Below are positions 1-7,858 of a stretch of DNA of 64,000 nucleotides, in pieces. The stretch is from JAGPCK01 sp041675505. GTDB taxonomy: Bacteria > Bacteroidota > Bacteroidia > UKL13-3. Location of the stretch: assembly GCA_041675505.1 (NCBI GenBank), contig JBAYTR010000010.1:124001-188000 (forward strand). The letters run 5' to 3'. How positions within the stretch are numbered: the stretch's first letter is position 1; each line of letters begins with the position of its first letter. The notes below the pieces were generated by a model, which had not been told where the DNA came from, searched no databases, and saw only the letters and a program-made list of their open reading frames with translations. The position numbers and the translations under genes were made by a program.

Positions 1-38
1 ATTTGTTTAGTGACCATTTATAACATAATACATACCAC

Positions 39-416
39 ATGAAAAAGTCTCTACTCCTAGTTTTGGCTCTTGCCTTGTTTTCTTTTTCTGCCTGCGATGA
101 AGATGGTACAACCCCGGTAGACACCTCTGCTGAATATTTGGGAAAGCTGGAAGTAAAAGTTTTTGATAACAGCATTAACGTGGTAAGCAACACACCGGTT
201 TACCTGTACCGCAACCTGGATGATTTATACAACAACTTTTATTTAGAGGTAGATTACACAGCAGGTTCAGGTATTGCTGAGTTTGGTGAAACCATTGAAG
301 GGTTTTATTACCTGCGTACCGGCAGGTACATCTTTAACGAATGGTATGCTGATACCGGTGCCGTGCAAATTATTGGCGGGCAACTCACCAAGCGAGAAAT
401 GTATTTGCATAAGTAA
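39..416 (+). CDS. Small putative lipoprotein of unknown function
   Basis: A 125-residue protein with a typical lipoprotein signal: MKK, then a hydrophobic stretch, then FSFSAC, so Cys19 is the likely lipidated residue. The Asp/Glu after the Cys (CDEDG) is common in Bacteroidota lipoproteins and can be compatible with surface export. The rest is a short, probably beta-rich domain. Residues 35-60 (LGKLEVKVFDN) look like the start of a carboxypeptidase-regulatory or Ig-like fold, but this is inference. No catalytic motif is visible. The upstream partner, if any, lies outside the window. Confidence 0.7.
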   Translation: MKKSLLLVLALALFSFSACDEDGTTPVDTSAEYLGKLEVKVFDNSINVVSNTPVYLYRNLDDLYNNFYLEVDYTAGSGIAEFGETIEGFYYLRTGRYIFNEWYADTGAVQIIGGQLTKREMYLHK

Positions 417-555
417 GCGGGGGATTGTGCTACTAAGGTTTGGCTATAATCAAGTGGCTGCTTTTGAAAACGTCTCTGTCCACAATGACCAAACGTAATA
501 GCATTATATTTACTCATCACCCGCCATTGGTTATAGCTTTTGTTCGCAGCGGGCT
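417..555. other. Intergenic segment with a short GC-rich inverted repeat
   Basis: The segment between two convergent genes contains CCCGC at 522-526 and its complement GCGGG near 548-552, around an AT-rich loop. It could end transcription from either side, but no clear U-run follows. The 9-mer CGTCTCTGT occurs at 471-479 and again at 1021-1029, so it brackets the DUF6985-like gene. That may be chance. Confidence 0.35.
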
Positions 556-1017
556 TTAGTCTGTAAAATGTCCATCATGTCCACTTGCTCTAACTAAAGT
601 ATGTCCGTTTTTGAAAACGAGTTGGAGTCCGTGTTCTATCTCCCAGTCACACCCGCACGATACACATAAATAGAGGTCCCCATTTTCGTCCCATTGAATT
701 ATTATCTCATTGGCGATAAGGTGGTTCCAAATCTCCGATGATGTCTTGATGTTTAGGGCTTTTGTGTAGCCAGACTTCAAAGTCTCGTTATAATATTTAT
801 AAACCAGTCCTGAGTCATTTATTCTGTCCTTAGAGTTCAACTTTAGAAAATTTTCTAAAACTTTGTCAGCGGATTCTAAATACGTTTGATGCCTTGCCTC
901 TACAAATCCAATCGCTAATTTTTTGTTGTCAAAGTATGGAATTTCAAATGGTTCGCTCTCAAAATACTCTCCGTCTATTTCGTTTGCTTTTAATTGTCCA
1001 ACGATTTTTGATTCCAT
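556..1017 (-). CDS. DUF6985-like hypothetical protein
   Basis: A 153-residue soluble protein without signal peptide or membrane segment. The C-terminal part has the pattern W-D-E-N-G-D-L-Y-L-C-x-S-C-x-C-D-W-E-x-E-H-G-L-Q, followed by a G-H-D-G-H motif. This is what I recall of the DUF6985 family, whose members are scattered and often sit near polymorphic-toxin immunity genes. The Cys-rich centre (CVSCGCDW, about residues 116-123) could bind metal. It is a single gene between unrelated neighbours. The family call is from memory and moderate; the function is unknown. Confidence 0.6.
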   Translation of the reverse strand: MESKIVGQLKANEIDGEYFESEPFEIPYFDNKKLAIGFVEARHQTYLESADKVLENFLKLNSKDRINDSGLVYKYYNETLKSGYTKALNIKTSSEIWNHLIANEIIIQWDENGDLYLCVSCGCDWEIEHGLQLVFKNGHTLVRASGHDGHFTD

Positions 1018-1059
1018 AGTCGTCTCTGTTTTTTGAAAGCTTGCTAACTCTAAAACAAC

Positions 1060-1896
1060 CTAAACTGCTCTCTTGCTCTTTTCTACGCGGTTGGCAATAA
1101 CAATACTGAATTCATACAAACCATACAGCGGTATGGTCATCAAAATCTGACTGGTTACATCCGGTGGTGTAACAATAGCGGCTATTATTAATATGATGAG
1201 GAAAGCGTGCCTGCGGTATTTTTTCATAAAGGCAGCACTCATTACCCCCAGTTTAGCTAAAAAGAAAACCACTATGGGCAATTCGAAAACAATACCCGTT
1301 GCCAGTGTGAGGGTGGCCACAAAGTCAATGTACGACTCCAGGTTAATCTCGTTGATTACCTCTTCACTTACCCGGTAGCTACCCAAAAAACTTAATGATA
1401 CGGGAGTTAAGAAATAGTACCCGAATAAAATACCAATGAAGAAGAGGATGGAAGAATAAAAAACAATTCCCCTCACCTTGTTGCGCTCAGATTTTTTCAA
1501 AGCCGGGCGAATGAACTTCCACACCTCGAGCAGAATAAACGGAAAGGCTAAAATTACACCGGCTATAAACGCCACAAACATGTGCTGGGTAAATTGCCCC
1601 GACATGGTGATGTTGCTCACCACAAATCCGATATCCGACAGGCACATGGTGTCATCGTGGTAAATTTTGTGCGACAACTCACACAGCATGCGGTAGGTCC
1701 AGAAATCAGTACGTTTTGGGCCGAAGATGAGGGTATCAAAAATGAAACTCTTTTGAACAAATGCGGCAATGGTACCCACCAGAATAGCTACCACCGCCCG
1801 GAACAAGTGCTTGCGCAGGTCGTCCACATGGTCAAAGAAACTCATTTCTTTGGCATCCTGGTCGTGTAGTAGTTCGTCTTCCTGGTCGAGTGGCAT
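1060..1896 (-). CDS. tatC: Twin-arginine translocase subunit TatC
   Basis: TatC is the membrane receptor of the Tat pathway, which exports folded proteins with an RR signal. The 278 residues contain six hydrophobic segments. The conserved N-terminal cytoplasmic motif is present (FFDHVDDLRKHLFRA, about 20-34), and so is the E-V-W-K-F-I-R-P-A-L-K-K-S-E-R motif of the second cytoplasmic loop. The first periplasmic loop is long and holds two Cys, as in other Bacteroidota. A likely client in this window is the SoxB-like protein at 48949. An exact -7 element lies just upstream at 1904-1911. tatA is not adjacent. Confidence 0.97.
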   Translation of the reverse strand: MPLDQEDELLHDQDAKEMSFFDHVDDLRKHLFRAVVAILVGTIAAFVQKSFIFDTLIFGPKRTDFWTYRMLCELSHKIYHDDTMCLSDIGFVVSNITMSGQFTQHMFVAFIAGVILAFPFILLEVWKFIRPALKKSERNKVRGIVFYSSILFFIGILFGYYFLTPVSLSFLGSYRVSEEVINEINLESYIDFVATLTLATGIVFELPIVVFFLAKLGVMSAAFMKKYRRHAFLIILIIAAIVTPPDVTSQILMTIPLYGLYEFSIVIANRVEKSKRAV

Positions 1897-1903
1897 AAGG
1901 GCG

Positions 1904-1911
1904 CAAATATA
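1904..1911 (-). promoter_or_regulatory. Bacteroidota -7 element of tatC
   Basis: On the minus strand this reads TATATTTG, an exact match to the TAnnTTTG element recognised by the Bacteroidota primary sigma factor. It lies 8 bases upstream of the tatC ATG, so the transcript would be nearly leaderless. I see no clear -33 TTTG. Confidence 0.5.
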
Positions 1912-1964
1912 ATCAACTACCGTTTACTATTTGCTGTATCAACCCTTTCAAAAATGTTTCCGCT

Positions 1965-2708
1965 TTAATTACGTTTTTTATTCGCTCTGAAGTTGTAGTT
2001 TACCTGAAGCAAAAGGCTGTTTAACTTAGGAGAACTCCAGCCGTCTGATGAATATGTGTTTATGCGGTGGTTATAGTTGATTTTTGGGGTGTAACCTTTA
2101 GCCACCTGATAATACAACCCAACATTGAATAAATGATTGGACACATCTTTCGATAGTCCAAGTACTAAGCAGTTATAACCACCGGATAAAGGAGAGGAGC
2201 TTCCATAATTTAATAATAGTGACCCGGGATTCTGACTTCTAAAATACACCGAAGAAGATTGATTTATACCGAGAATGTGTTTATAACCGTACCCAACATA
2301 CAACCCGATGCTATCAAGTTTGCGGAGACAATAACTGATACCCGCCTCAGGAAGTACAATTATAAAAGTAGTTTTCTCAACGAATTTGCCACTGGTATTG
2401 CCATTGTCGGTGTTAAAATACTCTTTTAAAGTATAGCTTTCTTTTTGCGCTGCTAACGATAGATTTAATAAAAACTTATCGCTCAACTTAATTTTACAGG
2501 CATACCCGAATTTCCACCCTACAGCCATTGTATTGTAATCATAAAGATCGCTTCTGTAATGAGCAAAATCTTCTTCAACATTCCCAAATTGATTTGTAAA
2601 ATTTACAACAGGTGCGATAAAGACAGAGGATGCTATTTTTCTCTGTGAGTAGGCGTTTTCAGTATAAAAGAAAGTACTAAAGAATAAAGTTAGTATAACA
2701 AATCTCAT
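1965..2708 (-). CDS. Outer-membrane beta-barrel-like protein
   Basis: A 247-residue protein. I chose the ATG at 2708 over a GTG at 2726 because it gives a clean signal peptide (MRFVILTLFFSTFF...NAYSQ). The mature part alternates polar and hydrophobic residues, is rich in Tyr, Asn, Ser and Gly, and has repeated short strands ending in aromatic residues, finishing with LLLQVNYNFRANKK. This is typical of small porin-fold (OMP_b-brl-like) proteins of Bacteroidota. There is no operon partner. The substrate is unknown; it may be structural. Confidence 0.65.
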   Translation of the reverse strand: MRFVILTLFFSTFFYTENAYSQRKIASSVFIAPVVNFTNQFGNVEEDFAHYRSDLYDYNTMAVGWKFGYACKIKLSDKFLLNLSLAAQKESYTLKEYFNTDNGNTSGKFVEKTTFIIVLPEAGISYCLRKLDSIGLYVGYGYKHILGINQSSSVYFRSQNPGSLLLNYGSSSPLSGGYNCLVLGLSKDVSNHLFNVGLYYQVAKGYTPKINYNHRINTYSSDGWSSPKLNSLLLQVNYNFRANKKRN

Positions 2709-2842
2709 TATAGGTTGTATTAGCACAAGGTACTGTACGGTTTAAAAATGTACCCCGATTTAGAAATAATTTTGAGTGATAACGGAGCAAACATAATTTT
2801 TAGTTTCGCAGACCCTGATATTCCTTGGTTAGAACCAAATAC

Positions 2843-4195
2843 TTATTTTGATAGCTTAATATTTTCATCACCCGGCTGATAGGGTAAATACGTCACAATC
2901 AACTGAAACATTTCATCGGTGGTGCGCATACTGCCTTCGCGGTCGCGCACTATGCGGGGCGGGCTGAACGGGTTGTTCGGGTTATCTTTTGTGTTATCAA
3001 ATACTCCTTCTGCCACCAGTGTGCTGCCTGCCGGTATCTTAAGCATTTTGGGAAAAGTGTAAAAATACTGCCAGCGGAAATCCCATTTTTTTAACCGCAC
3101 CAGCCGGATGGTATCGCCTTGCGGGGTTAAGGCGTATGCCAGAAATGATTTGCCCAACAAATGCATGTGCGGGTTAACGGTAAGCACAGAAATGTCCTGC
3201 GGAACGGTATAGCGGGTCACATACGTTTTTATCACATCAGGCGGAATAACCAGTGGCGGTTCAATAGGAGATACCCCCAGCGTACCCATCTGAAATTCCT
3301 GTAGCGGTCTTTGAGGCGGGCCTGGTGCAAAGAATACATTGAAGTACGATTGGTCGGAGTCGTGAATAGCCGAGGGGCCGTAATGCACATCGTTGAGGTA
3401 CAGCGCACCTTTTTTGCTGATGCGCCAACCGCCAATACCATCAGGATATTGAGCGGGCTCTACACCGGGTAAATAATTGCTTACCGAAGGACTCATAAGC
3501 GGATAGGTGCCGTCATCATTCAGTAAATCCAACATGCGGTGAATAACACGACTATCGTACGCTTCTGTGTTCACAGCCATTTCACCGGCATGTATGTTTT
3601 GTTTTCCGTTGTCCGTGTAAGTGATGAGGTGACCGTTCATGTGATGCAGCAAACGTTTGTTACCGGGCACAAATTCAAACATTCGCACAAACGTATCAAA
3701 GGGCAGCTCAAACGGCAGTTTCATTACCCTGAAATGGTCAGTATTGTTTCCTTCAATCTGAAATGTTTTTGGCATTTTAATCACCATATCCGGTTTTCCG
3801 AAAGAGGATCCTGAAGGATAAACAGGTGGTGGAGGGACCTTTGGCAAGTCACCCGGTTTTGCTCCGTTCTCCGCCCACTGCGCCAAAAGTTCAATCTCTT
3901 CATTGCTCAATACTTTTTCGCCCACAAAATGAACGTACTCCGGGTCGGCCGGCCAGGGCGGCATAAAGCGCGTGGTGGTAACCTGCCGAATTAGTTTAGC
4001 CCGTTTCGATACGTCTTCAAATGTCATTAAAGGAAACGGTCCGGCCTCACCACTGCGGTGACAAGGTGTGCAGTTTTCATACACAATGGGCGCAATGTGC
4101 TCGGCAAAGTTTACCTCTTCGGGCAACGGTTTTTTCTTACCGCAGGCAAAAAGAAAGAGTGATGCAAGAAGGGTGAATGCAAAAGAAAAGCGCAT
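2843..4195 (-). CDS. Haem-binding lipoprotein with copper monooxygenase-like domain
   Basis: The ATG at 4195 gives a lipoprotein signal (MRFSFAF...LFLFACG, Cys18); a longer frame to 4264 would need a TTG start and lacks a signal. A cytochrome-c-like domain follows with CTPCH (about residues 42-46) and RFMPPWP (about 76-82), whose Met is a possible axial ligand. The remaining 330 residues resemble the ascorbate-dependent type II copper monooxygenase (PHM-like) fold: HHMNGHL near 200 and NPHMHLLGKSF near 350. In other phyla a redoxin, this cytochrome and this monooxygenase form one chain; here the redoxin is the separate gene 4257-4874. Substrate unknown. Confidence 0.75.
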   Translation of the reverse strand: MRFSFAFTLLASLFLFACGKKKPLPEEVNFAEHIAPIVYENCTPCHRSGEAGPFPLMTFEDVSKRAKLIRQVTTTRFMPPWPADPEYVHFVGEKVLSNEEIELLAQWAENGAKPGDLPKVPPPPVYPSGSSFGKPDMVIKMPKTFQIEGNNTDHFRVMKLPFELPFDTFVRMFEFVPGNKRLLHHMNGHLITYTDNGKQNIHAGEMAVNTEAYDSRVIHRMLDLLNDDGTYPLMSPSVSNYLPGVEPAQYPDGIGGWRISKKGALYLNDVHYGPSAIHDSDQSYFNVFFAPGPPQRPLQEFQMGTLGVSPIEPPLVIPPDVIKTYVTRYTVPQDISVLTVNPHMHLLGKSFLAYALTPQGDTIRLVRLKKWDFRWQYFYTFPKMLKIPAGSTLVAEGVFDNTKDNPNNPFSPPRIVRDREGSMRTTDEMFQLIVTYLPYQPGDENIKLSK

Positions 4196-4256
4196 GGGCA
4201 AATATAGTGTTCTGTACTCTTTGTGAAAACCTTCAACCACAGCTTGGGTGAATACA

Positions 4257-4874
4257 CTACTCAATAAAACACCCGATAGCCTTGGTCTTTTTCACTTTGA
4301 TAGCTTTTCCGTTGCTGATGGCGGTGAGCACATCGAGTAATTCACGCTGGGTGATTACCCGCCTTTTTTTGCCCAGTTCATAGGCCCAGTTATCAATGCG
4401 TCCCCGATAAACGGTTGCTCCTTTTTCATTCACCACCACTACCTCAGGGGTAATGCTGGCTCCGGTGTATCGGGTTACTTTTTGTTCACTGTCGCGCAAC
4501 AGGGGCATGGTAATTTTATACTGTTTAGCAAAAGCATTTACGTCTGTATCAGAAAAAGATTTATCGGGCACCAGGCCATAAAAATGAATGTTGTTGTTGG
4601 CAAACTTTTGCTGCAATTCATTCAGGGTAAGGGAATAACTCTGGCACAGCGGGCACTCAGGCGAAAGAAAAACCAAAACAGATGCCTTGTTCTTTTTGAG
4701 TTGCGAAAAAGCGAAATCCTTGTTAAAAGAATCTTTAAGTGTAAACGAAAAAATATCAGCAGTAACAAAAGCAAAACAGAACACAACGGTGGTAAGCAAT
4801 GCTCCACACCGCAGTAGTTTTTTCTGTCGGCTGAAAAAACTATTCTCCTTTAAAAGCAGGTTTACGTTTTTCAT
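4257..4874 (-). CDS. Redoxin-domain (AhpC/TSA-like) protein
   Basis: A 205-residue thioredoxin-fold protein. A hydrophobic segment at about 22-40 is a probable membrane anchor or signal. The active site is SPECPLC (Cys74, Cys77), followed by the usual pattern of a peroxiredoxin/TlpA-like fold: FYGLVPD, the cis-Pro region ITPEVVVVN and the YRGRID strand. It ends 62 bp before the haem/monooxygenase lipoprotein and starts inside the end of the upstream enoyl-CoA hydratase, so the three are probably cotranscribed. It may deliver electrons to the downstream enzyme; this is inferred from known fusions. Confidence 0.8.
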   Translation of the reverse strand: MKNVNLLLKENSFFSRQKKLLRCGALLTTVVFCFAFVTADIFSFTLKDSFNKDFAFSQLKKNKASVLVFLSPECPLCQSYSLTLNELQQKFANNNIHFYGLVPDKSFSDTDVNAFAKQYKITMPLLRDSEQKVTRYTGASITPEVVVVNEKGATVYRGRIDNWAYELGKKRRVITQRELLDVLTAISNGKAIKVKKTKAIGCFIE

Positions 4875-5622
4875 TGAATGAGGCTACTCCTTCTTTGTAG
4901 TCGGTTGTGTTGCCTGCAATACCCTGGCAGTACATTTCGTATTCAAGCATGGTATCCAAATCGCTTTGGAAAGATTTGTTGAGCATTTTTTTCATCAATG
5001 CAATGGCTTTGGTGGGAGCATTGGCGTAGTACTCGGTTACTTTCGCTACTTCTGCGTCCAGGTCTTCAGCTTTTACCACACGGTTCAACATACCCCATTC
5101 CAGGGCTTGCTGCGCGCTTACCTTGTTGCCCATGGTAGACATTTCAAATGCACGAGCCGAACCCACCAAACGCGGCAGGAAATAGGAAGAACCCGAATCA
5201 AGCACCAGCCCTACGTTAATGAATACTTCAATGAGTGAAGCATTTTCAGCAGCCACAATAAAATCAGAGGCCAGTGCCAATGAACAGCCGGCCCCGGCAG
5301 CTACTCCGTTTAAACGGCAAATGATGGGCTTGGGCATGTTGCGCATGGCGCGGATGATGGGGTTGTATCTTTTCAGTAACGAATCGGCCAGGGAACGTTT
5401 TTCAGCACCGGCAATGGCTTTCAAATCCTGACCCGAGCAAAAGGCTTTGCCGGCTCCGGTGAGTACTACCACCCGCACATCTTTATCGCGCTCTGCTTTC
5501 TTTAAAGCATCCTGCAAATCATAACTCTGCTGGTCGTTGAAGGCATTGAATGAATCGGGGCGATTCAGGGTAATGGTGCAAACGCGGTTAGTAACGTCAA
5601 ATAATAAGGTTTCGTAACTCAT
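4840..5622 (-). CDS. Enoyl-CoA hydratase/isomerase family protein (PaaG-like)
   Basis: A 260-residue crotonase-fold enzyme that acts on an acyl-CoA thioester in the cytoplasm. The oxyanion-hole segments are AFCSGQDLKA (about 60-70) and NGVAAGAGCSLALASD (about 105-120). The GLVLDSGSSYFLPRLVG segment has Asp where PaaG-type isomerases carry the catalytic Asp and lacks the Glu pair of classical hydratases. This favours 2-(1,2-epoxy-1,2-dihydrophenyl)acetyl-CoA isomerase or a related isomerase. No other paa gene lies nearby. An exact -7 element is upstream. Confidence 0.85.
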   Translation of the reverse strand: MSYETLLFDVTNRVCTITLNRPDSFNAFNDQQSYDLQDALKKAERDKDVRVVVLTGAGKAFCSGQDLKAIAGAEKRSLADSLLKRYNPIIRAMRNMPKPIICRLNGVAAGAGCSLALASDFIVAAENASLIEVFINVGLVLDSGSSYFLPRLVGSARAFEMSTMGNKVSAQQALEWGMLNRVVKAEDLDAEVAKVTEYYANAPTKAIALMKKMLNKSFQSDLDTMLEYEMYCQGIAGNTTDYKEGVASFNEKRKPAFKGE

Positions 5623-5641
5623 GGAATTAATTTTTACGGCT

Positions 5642-5649
5642 CAAAAATA
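5642..5649 (-). promoter_or_regulatory. -7 element of the enoyl-CoA hydratase unit
   Basis: Minus strand reads TATTTTTG, an exact TAnnTTTG, 19 bases upstream of the ATG at 5622. A TTTG lies about 23 bases further upstream (5673-5676), slightly farther than the usual -33 spacing. Confidence 0.5.
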
Positions 5650-5715
5650 CAAAAAGGAAAGAGGTTCCTGCACAAATTATCTGTCTCTCATTTTTGTTCG
5701 TGTTGACTGTGCCAT

Positions 5716-5820
5716 GTTTCGTGTCATCACGAAACATTTTCTATGATTTGTGTGTGCAGTCTTGCGTTGCGGGCCGAGGGGCTATCACCCCTCGCATTAA
5801 TTAGTGCGCCCTTTCAGGGC
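5716..5820. repeat. Cluster of three intergenic hairpins
   Basis: Three inverted repeats lie in the gap between the enoyl-CoA hydratase and the CBS transporter: GTTTCGTG-TCAT-CACGAAAC (5716-5735), CGAGGGG-CTATCA-CCCCTCG (5775-5794) and GCCCT-TTC-AGGGC (5808-5820). The first resembles the hairpin at 27083-27100. The third has the same 5-bp stem and 3-nt loop as the mini-hairpins around the transposase at 25271-25732, so it may be an orphan copy of that REP-like family. Confidence 0.55.
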
Positions 5821-5851
5821 TGGTGGATGCAAAAGAGTGTTCACACTAAAA

Positions 5852-7114
5852 CTAGTGCGTGCGTTTCATGCGCACTTCGTTAATGCGGGTATGGTATACG
5901 GAGATGATGGTGAACTCGTATTTACCAATCTGAATTTTTTCGTCTTTGAGCGGCAGGCTTTCGTGGTGTTCAATAATAAATCCGCCCAGGGTACTGTATT
6001 CGCCTTCGGGGATATTCAAATCGTATTCGCGGTTGATGTAATCAATTTCTAAACGGGCAGAAAAAACAAATTCAGTATCGCTTATTTTTTGCTCGGTAAG
6101 TTGCTCCACATCGTACTCGTCTTCTATCTCACCAAAAATCTCTTCCATAATGTCTTCGTTGGTCACAATGCCGGCTGTTCCGCCAAACTCATCTACTACC
6201 AGTGCCAGACTTTTTTTGTTGTTGGAGAATAATTTGAGCAATTCATTTGCCTGCATGGTTTCAGTTGCTATGATGGGCGAAATCATGATGGACCTAATGT
6301 TTTTGGGCTTTTTAAATACCTCTACCTGGTGCACATATCCGATAATGTTGTCGATAGAATCATGGTAAATAAGAATTTTGGAGTGACCTGACTCCAGAAA
6401 TTTCGCATACAAATTTTCAATGGTATCGGTTACCTCAATGGCCACCAATTCAGTACGTGGAACCATGCACTCGCGAACTTTTACGTTGGCAAAATCGAGC
6501 GCATTTTTAAACATTTCTGTATCAATGTCAGCGTCTTCATCCAAATCAAGTTTTGCACTTTCATTGATGTAGTTGTCCAAATCTATTTTACTGAAAACGG
6601 GTGTGCTTTCTGAAAACTCCAGCCGGAATATTTTAACGAAAATAAACTTGGAGAGGTAAACGATAAAATGCACAATGGGCCACAACAGATAATAAAAAAT
6701 CATGAAGGGCAGGGTAAGCATAAACAACACCACATCAGGATTGATGCGGAACAGCGCTTTAGGAATAAACTCAGCAAACAGGAGCACGATAGCCGTTGAA
6801 ACTATTGTGGTGCAAAAGAGCACCAAAAATTCATTGTCCTGTTCATACGGCAAATATTCGCGCATAACGGGCGATACGGCACCGTCCATGTACAAACTGT
6901 AAATTACCAGTGCAATGTTATTGCCTATAAGCGTAGTGCTGATAAACTTGGAAGGTTCTTTTACAAACTGGGAGAGTATTTTAGCGGTGTAACTTCCCTG
7001 CTTACTTTTAAGTTCAATGCGCAACTTGCTGGCCGTAATAAATGCAATCTCAATCCCGGAGAAAAATGCCGATAAGAGCATGGCCACAAGAATGATATAT
7101 AAGGAGTGGTCCAT
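5852..7114 (-). CDS. DUF21/CBS/CorC-HlyC family membrane protein
   Basis: A 420-residue protein with three parts: a DUF21 membrane domain with about four helices (residues 1-190), a paired CBS module (about 200-330, with VPRTELVAIEV and LALVVDEFGGTAGIVT), and a C-terminal CorC/HlyC domain (about 340-420). Relatives are Mg/Co transporters (CNNM/CorC) and the gliding protein GldE. Gene context (lptC, a small membrane protein) gives no gliding partner, so I do not call it gldE. It begins just downstream of the small membrane protein 7116-7286. Confidence 0.9.
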   Translation of the reverse strand: MDHSLYIILVAMLLSAFFSGIEIAFITASKLRIELKSKQGSYTAKILSQFVKEPSKFISTTLIGNNIALVIYSLYMDGAVSPVMREYLPYEQDNEFLVLFCTTIVSTAIVLLFAEFIPKALFRINPDVVLFMLTLPFMIFYYLLWPIVHFIVYLSKFIFVKIFRLEFSESTPVFSKIDLDNYINESAKLDLDEDADIDTEMFKNALDFANVKVRECMVPRTELVAIEVTDTIENLYAKFLESGHSKILIYHDSIDNIIGYVHQVEVFKKPKNIRSIMISPIIATETMQANELLKLFSNNKKSLALVVDEFGGTAGIVTNEDIMEEIFGEIEDEYDVEQLTEQKISDTEFVFSARLEIDYINREYDLNIPEGEYSTLGGFIIEHHESLPLKDEKIQIGKYEFTIISVYHTRINEVRMKRTH

Positions 7115-7115
7115 G

Positions 7116-7286
7116 TTAGCTGATTAAGTTTTTTTTGTATTTCCAAAGCAACACACACACGGCACTCAGCACAAAAAAGGTATATGCCTTTCCGTAAATA
7201 AATCCATCAGTAAGTGTAACCACAATACCGGTGAGTAAAGCAGCAATTGCCAGCATGAGCCACATTTTATTTACCCACTGCCCCAT
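7116..7286 (-). CDS. Small membrane protein between lptC and the CBS transporter
   Basis: A 56-codon frame: the first ATG at 7286 overlaps the end of lptC, and a second in-frame ATG at 7265 gives 49 residues. The translation is M-G-Q-W-V-N-K, then two hydrophobic segments (WLMLAIAALLTGIVVTL and AYTFFVLSAVCVLLW) separated by TDGFIYGK, then a basic end KYKKNLIS. The stop lies one base before the ATG of the downstream gene. Overlap on one side and near-contact on the other indicate translational coupling. It looks like a two-helix hairpin in the inner membrane; function unknown. Confidence 0.75.
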   Translation of the reverse strand: MGQWVNKMWLMLAIAALLTGIVVTLTDGFIYGKAYTFFVLSAVCVLLWKYKKNLIS

Positions 7287-7836
7287 TGCCGTCCTCCATT
7301 CTGATTGTTCCGCTCAACTTGAATATTTTGTACTTCGAAAAATCTTCGTTTGATTCAAAGCCGTACCCGTATAATATTTCATCTGCTGTATGTATGGTTA
7401 CGTACTTATCTGAATGAATTTTCTTTCGCTGTTCGTCCCAAATTATTTCTTCGGTGTTTAATCGTTCACCTTTGGTGTTCACCAACACCACACTGTCACG
7501 AGCAATCATCTTTTTTTCATGCTCATACCTGATGGCATATTTGGCTTTGAGAAAATTTTCCACCACCTGATCTTTGTTGTAAAAGTAGCAGGTAATCCCT
7601 TTAGTCATTTCAGTATACGGTTTTTCATCCTGGTAACGCTCAATGAGTGGTGCGAACATTTTTGCTTTAATAATGCCGGAGTCGGTATAAAGCATTTCTA
7701 CGTTAACACCTTTTTCTACAGGAAACTTAGTGGGTTCAGCGAGCAGCTTCACTTTTTCAATATCGTTTTTACACCCTGCGTGTACTAAAGTGCCTACCAA
7801 AAGTGCCAACAAAAAAGAAGGATAAAACCTACCCAT
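7267..7836 (-). CDS. lptC: LPS export protein LptC
   Basis: The ATG at 7836 yields a lipoprotein-type signal (MGRFYPSFLLALLVGTLVHAGC) and avoids overlap with the upstream gene; a GTG at 7893 is the alternative. The 189-residue product has the LptC/YrbK pattern: a periplasmic beta-jellyroll with GVNVEMLYTDSGIIKAKMFAP, Y-x-D-E-K-P-Y-x-E-M, repeated strands with I-A-R-D-S-V-V-L-V-N, and LNTEEIIWDEQRKKIHSD-x-x-V-T-I, then GYGFESNEDFSKYKI. It should link the LptBFG exporter to LptA in LPS transport. A lipidated LptC is usual in Bacteroidota. Confidence 0.9.
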   Translation of the reverse strand: MGRFYPSFLLALLVGTLVHAGCKNDIEKVKLLAEPTKFPVEKGVNVEMLYTDSGIIKAKMFAPLIERYQDEKPYTEMTKGITCYFYNKDQVVENFLKAKYAIRYEHEKKMIARDSVVLVNTKGERLNTEEIIWDEQRKKIHSDKYVTIHTADEILYGYGFESNEDFSKYKIFKLSGTIRMEDGNGAVGK

Positions 7837-7858
7837 AATTTTACGAAAGGTACGAAAA

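Noticed and set aside
4196..4264. N-terminal extension of the haem/monooxygenase lipoprotein
   Set aside because: It needs a TTG start and would bury the lipoprotein signal that begins at the ATG at 4195.
5852..7114. Gliding protein gene gldE
   Set aside because: Same domain set, but gldD, ssb or mutY are not adjacent, and DUF21-CBS proteins are common outside gliding.
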